A DNA stretch of 17,074 bases, taken from an uncultured Erysipelotrichaceae bacterium (GTDB lineage: Bacteria > Bacillota_I > Bacilli_A > Erysipelotrichales > Coprobacillaceae). Each line of letters opens with the position of its first letter. The first letter of the stretch is position 1. The stretch lies in the NCBI GenBank assembly GCA_910588075.1, contig CAJUOS010000048.1:1-17074 (forward strand), in the 5' to 3' direction. Under the pieces are notes generated by a model. The model ran no database searches. It saw only the letters and a list, made by a program, of their open reading frames with translations, and was not told the origin of the DNA. Below, in pieces: positions 6,412-13,620 of this stretch. The position numbers and the translations under genes were made by a program.

Positions 6412-6930
6412 TTAATCAAATAAATTCTTATGTATAAATTCCATCACTTCTGTTTTTGGTGTTAAGACTTGATAAAATGGTTTTCTTAAATCTAATCTTT
6501 GTATATCTATGGAACGAATATCACTTAATTGTATTCTAGATTGTGTTATATGTGTATTAGTTTTTATTTTAATATCTTTTTCAAAAGTTGGGTTAGCAGG
6601 TGTAGAATCCTCTTTTATAGAAGTACATGGAATAACCAGCATTTTATATCCCATATCTTTTAGAATATAGCACCAATGACCATCCATCAATTCCTTCGGA
6701 AAACCTCTACCAATATTGAAATAGGCAAGTTGATGAATATGTGGTCTTTTGTGAACATGATAATATGTCTGATTACAATCTCCATCTTTTACTAAATGAC
6801 AATAAAAATATTCCAATTGACTTGTTTGATGCAATAAAGCATAACTATATTTTTCTACATCATAAATTCCAGATTTTTCTAATTTTTTTAAAGCTTTACT
6901 CATCTCTATGAGATTATTTTGTATACTCAT
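6412..6930 (-). CDS. PemK/MazF-like protein with N-terminal extension, no visible antitoxin
   Basis: This is a 172-residue protein. The ATG at 6930 is chosen because AGGAGG lies 6 bases upstream; a longer frame from 6969 lacks such a site. Residues about 77-160 resemble the PemK/MazF endoribonuclease fold: a FNIGRGFPKELMDGHW strand-loop, LVIPCTSI (the family's conserved Thr/Ser position), and SRIQLSDIRSIDIQRL, which corresponds to the typical QIRTIDKQRL region. The Arg usually found in the (V)RPVLV motif is replaced around GHWCYIL. The first ~76 residues are an extra helical and His/Cys-containing region not found in small MazF toxins. No antitoxin gene adjoins it: azlC lies 47 bases downstream and glmS is divergent. 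It may be a regulatory or retired relative rather than an active toxin. Confidence 0.6.
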   Translation of the reverse strand: MSIQNNLIEMSKALKKLEKSGIYDVEKYSYALLHQTSQLEYFYCHLVKDGDCNQTYYHVHKRPHIHQLAYFNIGRGFPKELMDGHWCYILKDMGYKMLVIPCTSIKEDSTPANPTFEKDIKIKTNTHITQSRIQLSDIRSIDIQRLDLRKPFYQVLTPKTEVMEFIHKNLFD

Positions 6931-6936
6931 AAAAAA

Positions 6937-6942
6937 CCTCCT
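6937..6942 (-). promoter_or_regulatory. Strong ribosome binding site that fixes the PemK-like start
   Basis: A consensus AGGAGG on the minus strand is placed 6 bases before the ATG at 6930. This makes the longer upstream reading from 6969 unlikely. Confidence 0.85.
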
Positions 6943-7010
6943 ACTTATATATACAAAGATTTTTCTCAAATTTCTTCAAGATATTCAAAAAATTAAAAAA
7001 ATTTTATAAT

Positions 7011-7043
7011 TTGAAAATATTCAATAGTAAAATCATATATAAT
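7011..7043 (+). promoter_or_regulatory. Likely promoter of the glmS transcript
   Basis: TTGAAA at 7011-7016 is followed after 17 bases by CATATA (7034-7039), and a consensus TATAAT lies at 7038-7043. Spacing is ideal only for the weaker -10 box, so the exact box is uncertain. Either way transcription would start near 7047-7050, at the 5' strand of the helix that encloses the ribozyme. Confidence 0.45.
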
Positions 7044-7065
7044 AAATTTCTGTAAAATGAAGAAG

Positions 7066-7243
7066 AAGAAAAAATAAGCGCCAGGACTTTATACATAAAA
7101 ATGAATACATATAAAGTTGACGAGGACCAAGTTTATCGAAAGATTCGGCGGATGACTTGGAGGTATGATGCTACCTAAACGATGAGCAAAAATAATAAGT
7201 GATTATTAAACAAATATCATCAGGCATAACTTCATTTTTACAG
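7066..7243 (+). ncRNA. glmS ribozyme: glmS self-cleaving ribozyme/riboswitch
   Basis: The 5' leader of glmS carries the conserved glmS catalytic core: AAGCGCCAGGACT at the cleavage site, then TTGACGAGGACCAAGTTTATCG, and ATTCGGCGGATGACTTGGAGG, in the standard order and spacing. Self-cleavage is expected between A7077 and G7078. In characterised members glucosamine-6-phosphate is the cofactor, and the cleaved mRNA is degraded, giving feedback on GlmS. The peripheral 3' domain is AT-rich and less clear by eye. An extra complementary pair of segments (7050-7062 and 7230-7243) encloses the element. The 3' boundary is approximate. Confidence 0.95.
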
Positions 7244-7273
7244 CATAATTTATAATAAAATGGAGGTATTTTT

Positions 7274-9076
7274 ATGTGTGGAATTACAGCTTATTGTGGT
7301 CAACAAGAAGCATTATCATTTTTAATGCAAGGATTATCAAAATTAGAATATCGAGGATATGATAGTGCTGGGATCACAACTTTAGAAAACAATCAATTAT
7401 TAACAATTAAATGCAAGGGAAGGCTTAAAAATTTAGAAGAAAAGATTAAAAACTATCAAGTGCATGGTTCAATAGGAATTGGTCATACAAGATGGGCAAC
7501 ACATGGCATCCCATCAAACTTAAATTCTCATCCCCATAACAATAGTCATGATACAATTTCATTAGTACACAATGGAATTATAGAAAACTATCGTCAATTA
7601 AAAAAAGAATTAATAGAAAATGGTTATACATTTCAATCTGATACAGATAGTGAAGTTATTGTTCAACTCCTTGACTATTATTATGATGGAGAACTTTTAG
7701 AAGCCACTCAAAAAGTTTTAAAACGTATTGAAGGAAGTTATGCATTATGTATTATTTCTACTTTAGAACCAGATAAAATTATTGTAGCAAAAAAAGATAG
7801 TCCTTTAATCATAGGAAAAGCAACAAATGCTTATGTTGTTGCTAGTGATATTCCTGCTTTATTAGAATATACCAAAGATGTCTATTTTTTAGACGATTTA
7901 GAAGTAGCTATGATTAAAAAAGATCATATTTCTTTTTATAACCAACAAGGAAAAAGAATTGAAAAAACATTAACAACTGTACCATATGATTTAGAAGCAG
8001 CCAAAAAAGATGGATATGATACTTTTATGTTAAAAGAAATTCATGAACAACCTTATGTTATTAATGAAACATTGAGAGGAAGAATTTTTAATGAACAAAT
8101 CATTTTAGATGAATTGAAAGATATTAACTTTCAACAATTTAATAAAGTATATTTTGTAGCTTGTGGTACAGCTTATCATGCAAGTTTATGTGGATCACAA
8201 GTTTTACAACGTGTAACCCAACTTCCTGTTATTTCTATGGTAGCAAGTGAATTTAGATATAACGATCCACTTATAGATCAACATACATTAGCTATTTTTG
8301 TTTCACAATCTGGTGAAACAGCTGATACACTTGCCGCTTTAAAATTAGCTAAACAAAAACAAGCAACAACAATTGCTATTGCTAATGTTTTAGGAAGTAC
8401 CATCTCTAGAGATTCAGACTATGTTCTTTATACTTGTGCAGGACCTGAAATTGCAGTTGCTTCAACCAAAGCTTATACAACTCAACTTGTTTTATTAATA
8501 CTTCTTGCTTACTATATTGCCCAAAGATTAAATAAAGAAGTTGATTTTCAATTAATTCATCAATTGAATTCAATTCCTCAATATGTTGAAAAGATTTTAA
8601 AAGATGAAAAGATTTTTGAAAAATATGCTTATATGCTAAAAGATTTACACGATGCTTATTTCATTGGTAGAAATTTAGACTATGCCAGTGTTTTAGAAGG
8701 TGCTCTTAAACTTAAAGAAGTTTCTTATGTACATGCTGATGCCTATGTTGCTGGTGAGCTTAAACATGGACCTATTGCATTAATTGAAGAAGGTTCTGTT
8801 GTTATTGCGGTTGCAACACAACCTCACATTGCAGCAAAAACAATCAGTAATATTCAAGAAACAATTGCAAGAGGAGCACATGTTATTCTTTTTACAACAC
8901 ATAATGAGAATATTAAACATGTGGAAAATATTTACTATCTTCCACAAATTGCTCCAACACTCCAAGCTATATTAGTTGCTATCCCTTTACAACTTATTGC
9001 TTATTATACAGCATGTATTAAAGGTTGTGATGTTGATAAACCTAGAAATCTTGCAAAATCTGTAACAGTAGAATAA
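7274..9076 (+). CDS. glmS: Glutamine--fructose-6-phosphate aminotransferase (isomerizing)
   Basis: GlmS makes glucosamine-6-phosphate from fructose-6-phosphate and glutamine, the first committed step towards UDP-GlcNAc for peptidoglycan and other wall polymers. It has 600 residues, the usual length. The N-terminal glutaminase domain begins MCGITAYCG, with Cys2 as nucleophile after Met removal, followed by HTRWATHG (71-78), HNGIIEN (99-105) and SDTDSE (122-127). Two SIS sugar-isomerase domains follow, with VACGTAYHAS near 295-304 and SQSGETADTLAALK near 344-357, and the C terminus is DVDKPRNLAKSVTVE, as in the family. GGAGG lies 7 bases before the ATG. It is controlled by the upstream ribozyme and ends in an intrinsic terminator, so it is probably monocistronic. 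Confidence 0.99.
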   Translation: MCGITAYCGQQEALSFLMQGLSKLEYRGYDSAGITTLENNQLLTIKCKGRLKNLEEKIKNYQVHGSIGIGHTRWATHGIPSNLNSHPHNNSHDTISLVHNGIIENYRQLKKELIENGYTFQSDTDSEVIVQLLDYYYDGELLEATQKVLKRIEGSYALCIISTLEPDKIIVAKKDSPLIIGKATNAYVVASDIPALLEYTKDVYFLDDLEVAMIKKDHISFYNQQGKRIEKTLTTVPYDLEAAKKDGYDTFMLKEIHEQPYVINETLRGRIFNEQIILDELKDINFQQFNKVYFVACGTAYHASLCGSQVLQRVTQLPVISMVASEFRYNDPLIDQHTLAIFVSQSGETADTLAALKLAKQKQATTIAIANVLGSTISRDSDYVLYTCAGPEIAVASTKAYTTQLVLLILLAYYIAQRLNKEVDFQLIHQLNSIPQYVEKILKDEKIFEKYAYMLKDLHDAYFIGRNLDYASVLEGALKLKEVSYVHADAYVAGELKHGPIALIEEGSVVIAVATQPHIAAKTISNIQETIARGAHVILFTTHNENIKHVENIYYLPQIAPTLQAILVAIPLQLIAYYTACIKGCDVDKPRNLAKSVTVE

Positions 9077-9080
9077 TTTC

Positions 9081-9107
9081 ATACACATCAATAGATGTGT
9101 ATTTTTT
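9081..9107 (+). terminator. Intrinsic terminator of glmS
   Basis: The perfect 9-bp stem ATACACATC / GATGTGTAT (9081-9089, 9094-9102) has an AATA loop and is followed by T residues through 9107, 4 bases after the glmS stop. Confidence 0.93.
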
Positions 9108-9127
9108 ACAAAACTATGCTTTTTTTC

Positions 9128-9156
9128 TTCACATAAACTTTATAAATTGTTATAAT
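9128..9156 (+). promoter_or_regulatory. Predicted promoter of the helical-repeat/cold-shock gene
   Basis: TTCACA (9128-9133), 17 bases, then TATAAT (9151-9156), with an upstream TG giving an extended -10. The predicted start near 9163 would coincide with the ribosome site GAGGTGA (9163-9169), which would make a very short leader. Confidence 0.6.
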
Positions 9157-9177
9157 GAAAAAAGAGGTGATTAATAT

Positions 9178-10428
9178 ATGGATAAACGTGAACCAAAAGA
9201 CTTAACTGTTTATAATCAACGTTTTGAAGAAGATCCTAGCTCTTTTAATGATTTTCAAGCTATGGATTATGTAAAAGAACTTAAAAATCAAGGATTAACT
9301 GATGAGGCAATAGAAGTTGGAAGAACTTTTTTACAAGTAGGAGAAGGATTGAGTGCATTTATCAATCATTATGGTTATGCACTTTACAATAAATTTATTA
9401 ATATTGATGAAGAACAAATTAAAGAAAAAGAAAGTTTATTCTTTTCAATTGTTGATGAAATATCTTCTTTATGCCGTCAAGAAAGATATTCTCCACTAGA
9501 AGCAACAATCAATAGAGCAATGAAATATGTAATGAATCAAAATCCAGTAAATTATCAAAAAATATCTGATTTATTAGATAAATTAGATCCATTAACAGCT
9601 AGTATTGATCCATTTGTTAATAAAAATGGTAAAGAATATGAATCAAAAAGAGAAAAATGGTATCGTTTAAAAGTACGTTGTGCATATGAATTAAAAGATT
9701 ATGCGAAATGTGTTGAAATTGCAAATATTGCTTATACTCAACCAATCAAATGGCATTATAATAATTTAAATTGGATAAAATATTACAGAGCATATTCTTT
9801 AGTTCAATTACAAAGATATGATGAAGCTGAAAATGAATTTATTTCTTTAGGAAATAAAATTCCTAATGTTGATGCTTCTGAAGTTTTATTCGATCTTTAT
9901 ATGAATATAGGAAAAGAAAAAGAAGCTTATACAAATCTTATTTATAAATTCTTTATTTCAGGATATAGTTTAGATAACTTACCTCTTTATCAAAGAATTT
10001 TAACAATGGTAGAAAAAAACAATCAACAAGAAGAAGTTATTCATTTAGCTCAAGCTTTAGTTTATAAAATAAAAGAAGAAACATCTCAAGATATAAGTCA
10101 AGATGATATTCAAGAAAAATATCAAGATATAAATAGTAGTCATTTATATGATCGTTTTTATAATCAATTAATGGAACATTTAGATAGTTATATTGAGCGT
10201 TATGAAGGAAGAGTTGTATATTATAACAATGCTAAAGAATTTGGAAGTATTTATCAGGAAGATGATGATAATTTATTCTTTAGACAAGCTGATTATATTT
10301 ATGATGAAGAAGTTCAAAAAAGAGATATTGTGGAATATAGTATCATGAAAACATATGATGCTAAAAAACAAGTTCCTACAACAAAAGCAATTTTATTAAA
10401 AACATTATATGAAGATATTCAATATTAG
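9178..10428 (+). CDS. TPR-like helical-repeat protein with C-terminal cold-shock-like domain
   Basis: This is a 416-residue, probably cytoplasmic protein with no signal peptide or membrane segment. Residues about 25-300 are alpha-helical with TPR-like pairs; the clearest are 161-224 (WYRLKVRCAYELKDYAKCVE, then YYRAYSLVQLQRYDEAENEF) and about 233-259. Residues about 343-408 resemble a cold-shock/OB domain: GRVVYYNNAKEFGSI matches the GTVKWFNxxKGFGFI pattern, and NLFFRQADYI matches DVFxHxSDI. The RNP1-like motif keeps Lys and the first Phe, but the second aromatic is Ser, so nucleic-acid binding may be altered. A Gln/Asp-rich linker (about 301-318) joins the parts. It stands alone between glmS and the ZIP transporter with its own promoter and terminator. 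An RNA-binding scaffold is a plausible role but is inference. No specific function is recognised. Confidence 0.8.
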   Translation: MDKREPKDLTVYNQRFEEDPSSFNDFQAMDYVKELKNQGLTDEAIEVGRTFLQVGEGLSAFINHYGYALYNKFINIDEEQIKEKESLFFSIVDEISSLCRQERYSPLEATINRAMKYVMNQNPVNYQKISDLLDKLDPLTASIDPFVNKNGKEYESKREKWYRLKVRCAYELKDYAKCVEIANIAYTQPIKWHYNNLNWIKYYRAYSLVQLQRYDEAENEFISLGNKIPNVDASEVLFDLYMNIGKEKEAYTNLIYKFFISGYSLDNLPLYQRILTMVEKNNQQEEVIHLAQALVYKIKEETSQDISQDDIQEKYQDINSSHLYDRFYNQLMEHLDSYIERYEGRVVYYNNAKEFGSIYQEDDDNLFFRQADYIYDEEVQKRDIVEYSIMKTYDAKKQVPTTKAILLKTLYEDIQY

Positions 10429-10450
10429 TCATGAGAAATCATGACTTTTT
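10427..10450 (+). terminator. Intrinsic terminator overlapping the stop codon
   Basis: The 8-bp stem AGTCATGA / TCATGACT (10427-10434, 10439-10446) is closed by a GAAA tetraloop and followed by T residues to 10450. It overlaps the TAG of the preceding gene. Confidence 0.88.
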
Positions 10451-10451
10451 A

Positions 10452-10480
10452 CTTACACCCATTTATATGATTTGCATAAT
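10452..10480 (+). promoter_or_regulatory. Weak predicted promoter of the ZIP transporter gene
   Basis: CTTACA (10452-10457), 17 bases, then CATAAT (10475-10480). Both boxes deviate from consensus, but the spacing is ideal and the gene needs a promoter in the short gap after the terminator. Confidence 0.35.
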
Positions 10481-10499
10481 TTATCAATGAGGTGAAAGT

Positions 10500-11288
10500 A
10501 TGTTATCAATATTTACAAATATTCCCTTTCTTATTTTTATTGGAGCTATTATTTTTAACTGGTTGTCAACATTATTAGGGGCAAGTCTTGTCTATGTTAC
10601 AAACAAAGAAAATAAAAACCTTGTATCCATAGCTTTAGGAAGTAGTGCTGGAATTATGATTGCTGCATCTTTTTTTTCATTAATACTTCCTGCAATGAAT
10701 ATGTTAGAACAATTAAGTAAATGGTATTTACTTATTATTCCTTTTGGATTCTTTTGTGGTGTATTATTTTTAACATTATGTGATCATTTTTTACCACATG
10801 AACATATGTTATCTCATGAACGTGAAGGTGTTCATTCTAAACTATCACAAAATCAACTTCTTATGTTAGCTATGACATTACACAACATTCCTGAAGGTTT
10901 AGCTGTTGGTGTTGCTTTTGCCAGTGTTCAACATGACATTATACCTGCTTTGATTCTTTCTATTGGTATTGGAATTCAAAATTTTCCTGAAGGAACAGCT
11001 ATTTCTTTACCTATGCACCAATATGGAAAATCAAAATTCAAAGCACTTATGTATGGACAATTTTCTGGAATTATAGAAATTCCTTCAGCTATTATTGGAT
11101 ACATTTTTGCATCAACAATTAATAATATTCTTCCTTTTGCTTTAAGTTTTGCAGCTGGAGCTATGTTATTTGTATGTGTTGAGGATATGATTCCTGAAGC
11201 TTCATGTAAAAATCAAATTGATATAGGTGCAATTTCTTGTATGTGTGGTTTTTTAATTATGATGGTCTTAGATATTATGTTATCTTAA
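10500..11288 (+). CDS. ZIP-family divalent metal transporter
   Basis: This membrane protein of the ZIP family takes up divalent metal ions, usually zinc and sometimes iron or manganese. It has 262 residues with about eight hydrophobic segments. The family signatures are clear: LHNIPEGLAVGVAF (residues 127-140) and QNFPEGTAISLP (160-171), which form the metal-binding transmembrane helices 4 and 5. A His-rich loop (HFLPHEHMLSHEREGVH, 96-112) lies between helices 3 and 4, typical of these transporters. GAGGTGA lies about 5 bases before the ATG. The gene is probably monocistronic. It resembles the ZupT/GufA branch, but the metal cannot be told from the sequence. No metal-regulator operator is recognised upstream. 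Confidence 0.93.
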   Translation: MLSIFTNIPFLIFIGAIIFNWLSTLLGASLVYVTNKENKNLVSIALGSSAGIMIAASFFSLILPAMNMLEQLSKWYLLIIPFGFFCGVLFLTLCDHFLPHEHMLSHEREGVHSKLSQNQLLMLAMTLHNIPEGLAVGVAFASVQHDIIPALILSIGIGIQNFPEGTAISLPMHQYGKSKFKALMYGQFSGIIEIPSAIIGYIFASTINNILPFALSFAAGAMLFVCVEDMIPEASCKNQIDIGAISCMCGFLIMMVLDIMLS

Positions 11289-11298
11289 AACCAATTCT

Positions 11299-11323
11299 TT
11301 ATTTGTGGATATAACAAATAAAA
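11299..11323 (+). terminator. Weak hairpin after the ZIP gene
   Basis: TTTATTTGT / ACAAATAAA (11299-11307, 11315-11323) pair around a 7-base loop, 10 bases after the stop. No T tract follows directly, although a T run lies further on near 11355. It may end the ZIP transcript inefficiently. Confidence 0.3.
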
Positions 11324-11375
11324 TATTAATAAATTATATTATTTATAAATATTTTGTTTTTTTATGAGCTTTATA

Positions 11376-11404
11376 TTGACAAATAAAAATTAGTCCTTTA
11401 ATAT
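11376..11404 (+). promoter_or_regulatory. Promoter of the T-box/ABC importer operon
   Basis: A consensus -35 TTGACA (11376-11381) is followed after exactly 17 bases by TAATAT (11399-11404). Transcription would start near 11411, about 20 bases before stem I of the T-box. Confidence 0.75.
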
Positions 11405-11428
11405 TATTACTATAAATTATAAAAACAA

Positions 11429-11668
11429 AAGACGTTGATGTGACATAGTAAAAATTCTTGAGACATTAGAGATATGATGGTTGGTGAAAATCATACGATA
11501 AAGAATTTTGAATTCACCACGGAGTCGCTATTTTGATAAGGAATAGCCGTTCATTCATAACGTTATATATGAAAGTTATTAACTGCATGAGATTAAATTC
11601 GTGAGAATTTAATAAACTGAGGTGGTACCGCGATCACTCGCCCTCTATGGTGAGTGTTTTTTGTTTTT
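11429..11668 (+). promoter_or_regulatory. T-box leader (tRNA-sensing riboswitch)
   Basis: The leader holds the canonical T-box GAGGTGGTACCGCG (11619-11632). Stem I has a lower part GAC / GTC (11431-11433, 11524-11526) and GTG / CAC (11440-11442, 11518-11520), an AGTA motif (11447-11450) opposite GAA (11510-11512), a 9-bp helix AAAATTCTT / AAGAATTTT (11451-11459, 11501-11509), and a distal GGTTGGTGAAA loop. Stem II (GCTATT / AATAGC) and a stem III with GTGA tetraloop (11592-11613) follow, then the terminator. Uncharged cognate tRNA should stabilise the antiterminator and switch on the importer genes. The bulge TGGT (11623-11626) predicts a tRNA ending ACCA. No TGG is present in the specifier loop, so tryptophan is not indicated. 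The exact codon is not settled by eye. Confidence 0.95.
11635..11668 (+). terminator. T-box-controlled terminator
   Basis: The 8-bp stem CACTCGCC / GGTGAGTG (11635-11642, 11649-11656, one G-T pair) has a 6-base loop and is followed by TTTTTTGTTTTT. It directly follows the T-box sequence, as expected for the competing terminator. Confidence 0.92.
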
Positions 11669-11689
11669 ATGGATGGGGAGGAATAAAAA

Positions 11690-12676
11690 ATGAAAAAAAT
11701 TTGTGCATGTATGCTTGCACTTGGAATTATGTTATCTGGTTGTGGAAGTGACACAAGTCCAAGTGAAAAAACAAAAGATTTATCTGAAGCCAAAGTTGGT
11801 GTTATTCAATTAATGCAACATGATGCTTTAGATGCCTCTTATGAAGGATTTGAAGAAGTACTTCTTGAAGCTGGTATTAAAAAAGAAAATATTGATTATC
11901 AAGTTGCTGGTGATCAAGCAAACTGTCAAACAGTTGCTGATAAACTTGTGAATGGTAATAATGATTTAATTTATGCTATTGCAACACCTGCTTTACAATC
12001 TGTTGCTTCAGCAACAAATGAACTTCCAATTATCGGATGTGCAATTACTGATTATGAAAGTACAAAATTAGTAAAGAGTAATGATGCTCCTGGTGGTAAT
12101 GTAACTGGTGCTAGTGATTTAACACCAATTGAAGAGCAGTTTCATTTAATGAAACAATTACTACCTGATGCTAAAAAAGTAGCTATTATGTATTGTGGTA
12201 GTGAAGATAATTCTATCTTCCAAGGTAATATTGCTGAACAAGTAGCTAAAGATAATGGATATGAATATAAAGTCTATAAAGTATCTGATTCTAATGATAT
12301 TCAAGTTGTTACTGAAAAAATTGTATCTGATAAAATGGATGTTATTTATATTCCGACTGATAATTTATTAGCTACTTATATGAGCAGTGTTGAAGCTGTT
12401 GCTTCTCCTGCTAAAATTCCTTGTATTGTTGGTGAGGAAGGTATGTGTAAATCTGGTGGATTTGCAACATATGGTATTAATTATAAAAATTTAGGAAAAT
12501 TAGCTGGTCAACAAGCAGTTGCTATTTTAAAAGGTGAAAAAACTGCTGCTGATACACCTATTGCTCAATTAAAAGCTGAAGATTGTACAATGGTTATCAA
12601 TTTAAAAGTTGCAAAAAAATGTGGACTTTCTACAAATAAAGCTGATTATCCTAAGGAAGCAAACTTCATAGAATAG
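11690..12676 (+). CDS. ABC importer substrate-binding lipoprotein, TrpX type
   Basis: This is the extracytoplasmic binding protein of an ABC importer in the TrpX/YtrF-like family (ABC_sub_bind fold, two alpha/beta lobes). It has 328 residues. The lipobox LSGC places the lipid-modified Cys at residue 18. A linker follows, then KVGVIQLMQHDALDASYEGFEEVL, the usual start of the first lobe. Further family stretches are ATPALQSVASAT, LPIIGCAITD, GGNVTGASDL and the second-lobe VIYIPTDN. GGGGAGG lies 8 bases before the ATG. It is the first gene of a three-gene operon behind the T-box, which implies an amino-acid or related substrate. In other Firmicutes such operons are called trpXYZ, but here the leader argues against tryptophan. 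Confidence 0.92.
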   Translation: MKKICACMLALGIMLSGCGSDTSPSEKTKDLSEAKVGVIQLMQHDALDASYEGFEEVLLEAGIKKENIDYQVAGDQANCQTVADKLVNGNNDLIYAIATPALQSVASATNELPIIGCAITDYESTKLVKSNDAPGGNVTGASDLTPIEEQFHLMKQLLPDAKKVAIMYCGSEDNSIFQGNIAEQVAKDNGYEYKVYKVSDSNDIQVVTEKIVSDKMDVIYIPTDNLLATYMSSVEAVASPAKIPCIVGEEGMCKSGGFATYGINYKNLGKLAGQQAVAILKGEKTAADTPIAQLKAEDCTMVINLKVAKKCGLSTNKADYPKEANFIE

Positions 12677-12687
12677 GAGATTAATTC

Positions 12688-13620
12688 ATGGGTTTATTTT
12701 ATACGTATTTAGGGGCTATTGATTTAGGTTTAATATGGGGGTTTCTTGCTCTTGGTGTTTATATTACATTTCGTTTATTAGATATTGCTGATTTAACTGT
12801 TGATGGAAGTTTTGCCACAGGTGGTGCTGTTTGTGCCATTTGTGTATTGAATGGATTGCACCCTATTCTAGCTATTCTCGCTTCTATTATTTCAGGATTT
12901 ATTGCAGGTGCTATTACTGGAATTCTTCATACAAAATGTAAAATTCCAGCAATCTTAGCTGGTATTTTAACACAGATTGGACTTTATTCTATCAATTTAA
13001 GAATTATGGGTGGTCGTGCTAATTTACCATTAACAACTGCAAACACTTTATTTAATGATATTGCAACATCATTGCATATTAATAAATATTATGTAACATT
13101 TGTAATTGCAATCTTATTTGTAATGATTTTTATTGCTATACTTTATTGGTTCTTTGGAACAGAGTTAGGATCTTCTATTAGAGCAACTGGAAACAGTGAG
13201 CAAATGGCAAGATCATTAGGTATTAATACAGATACAATGAAATTATTAGGATTAATGATTAGTAATGGTCTTGTAGGATTATCTGGGGCTTTAAATGCAC
13301 TTTATGGTCAAGCGACTGATGTGCGTGTTGGAACAGGTGCGATTGTTATTGCACTTGCTTCAATTGTTATTGGTGAAGTTATTTTATCTAGTAAGAAAAG
13401 TAATTTTGCATTAGGTTTAGCTTCAATTGTTATAGGATCTATTATTTATAGAATTATTGTTGCTATTGTATTACAAATGGGATTAAATACAGATGACTTA
13501 AAAATTTTAACAGCAATTCTTGTTGCTATTGCATTAACAATTCCTGTTATGATTGGAAAACGTAAACAAGTATCAATGTATAAGAAATTAACAGGAAAGG
13601 AGATTGATAAGAATGCTTAA
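12688..13620 (+). CDS. ABC importer permease, TrpY type
   Basis: This membrane permease is the partner of the preceding binding protein. It has 310 residues and about eight to nine hydrophobic segments. It carries features of the branched-chain/TrpY-like permease family: LLDIADLTVDGSFATGGA near residues 30-47, GILHTKCKIPAILAGILTQIGLYSI near 90-114, and the cytoplasmic coupling region SIRATGNSEQMARSLGI near 166-182. The ATG lies 11 bases after the preceding stop and has GGAG 8 bases upstream. Its last 8 bases overlap the ATPase start, so the two are translationally coupled. One homodimer or a single-permease arrangement is usual in this family, since only one permease gene is present. Confidence 0.93.
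   Translation: MGLFYTYLGAIDLGLIWGFLALGVYITFRLLDIADLTVDGSFATGGAVCAICVLNGLHPILAILASIISGFIAGAITGILHTKCKIPAILAGILTQIGLYSINLRIMGGRANLPLTTANTLFNDIATSLHINKYYVTFVIAILFVMIFIAILYWFFGTELGSSIRATGNSEQMARSLGINTDTMKLLGLMISNGLVGLSGALNALYGQATDVRVGTGAIVIALASIVIGEVILSSKKSNFALGLASIVIGSIIYRIIVAIVLQMGLNTDDLKILTAILVAIALTIPVMIGKRKQVSMYKKLTGKEIDKNA

Noticed and set aside
8780..8975. Two ~60-residue frames, one on each strand, inside glmS
   Set aside because: Both lie within the second SIS domain of GlmS, whose reading frame is certain.
11593..11793. 66-residue minus-strand frame across the T-box and the start of the binding protein
   Set aside because: It overlaps a structured RNA leader and a signal peptide on the other strand and has no support of its own.
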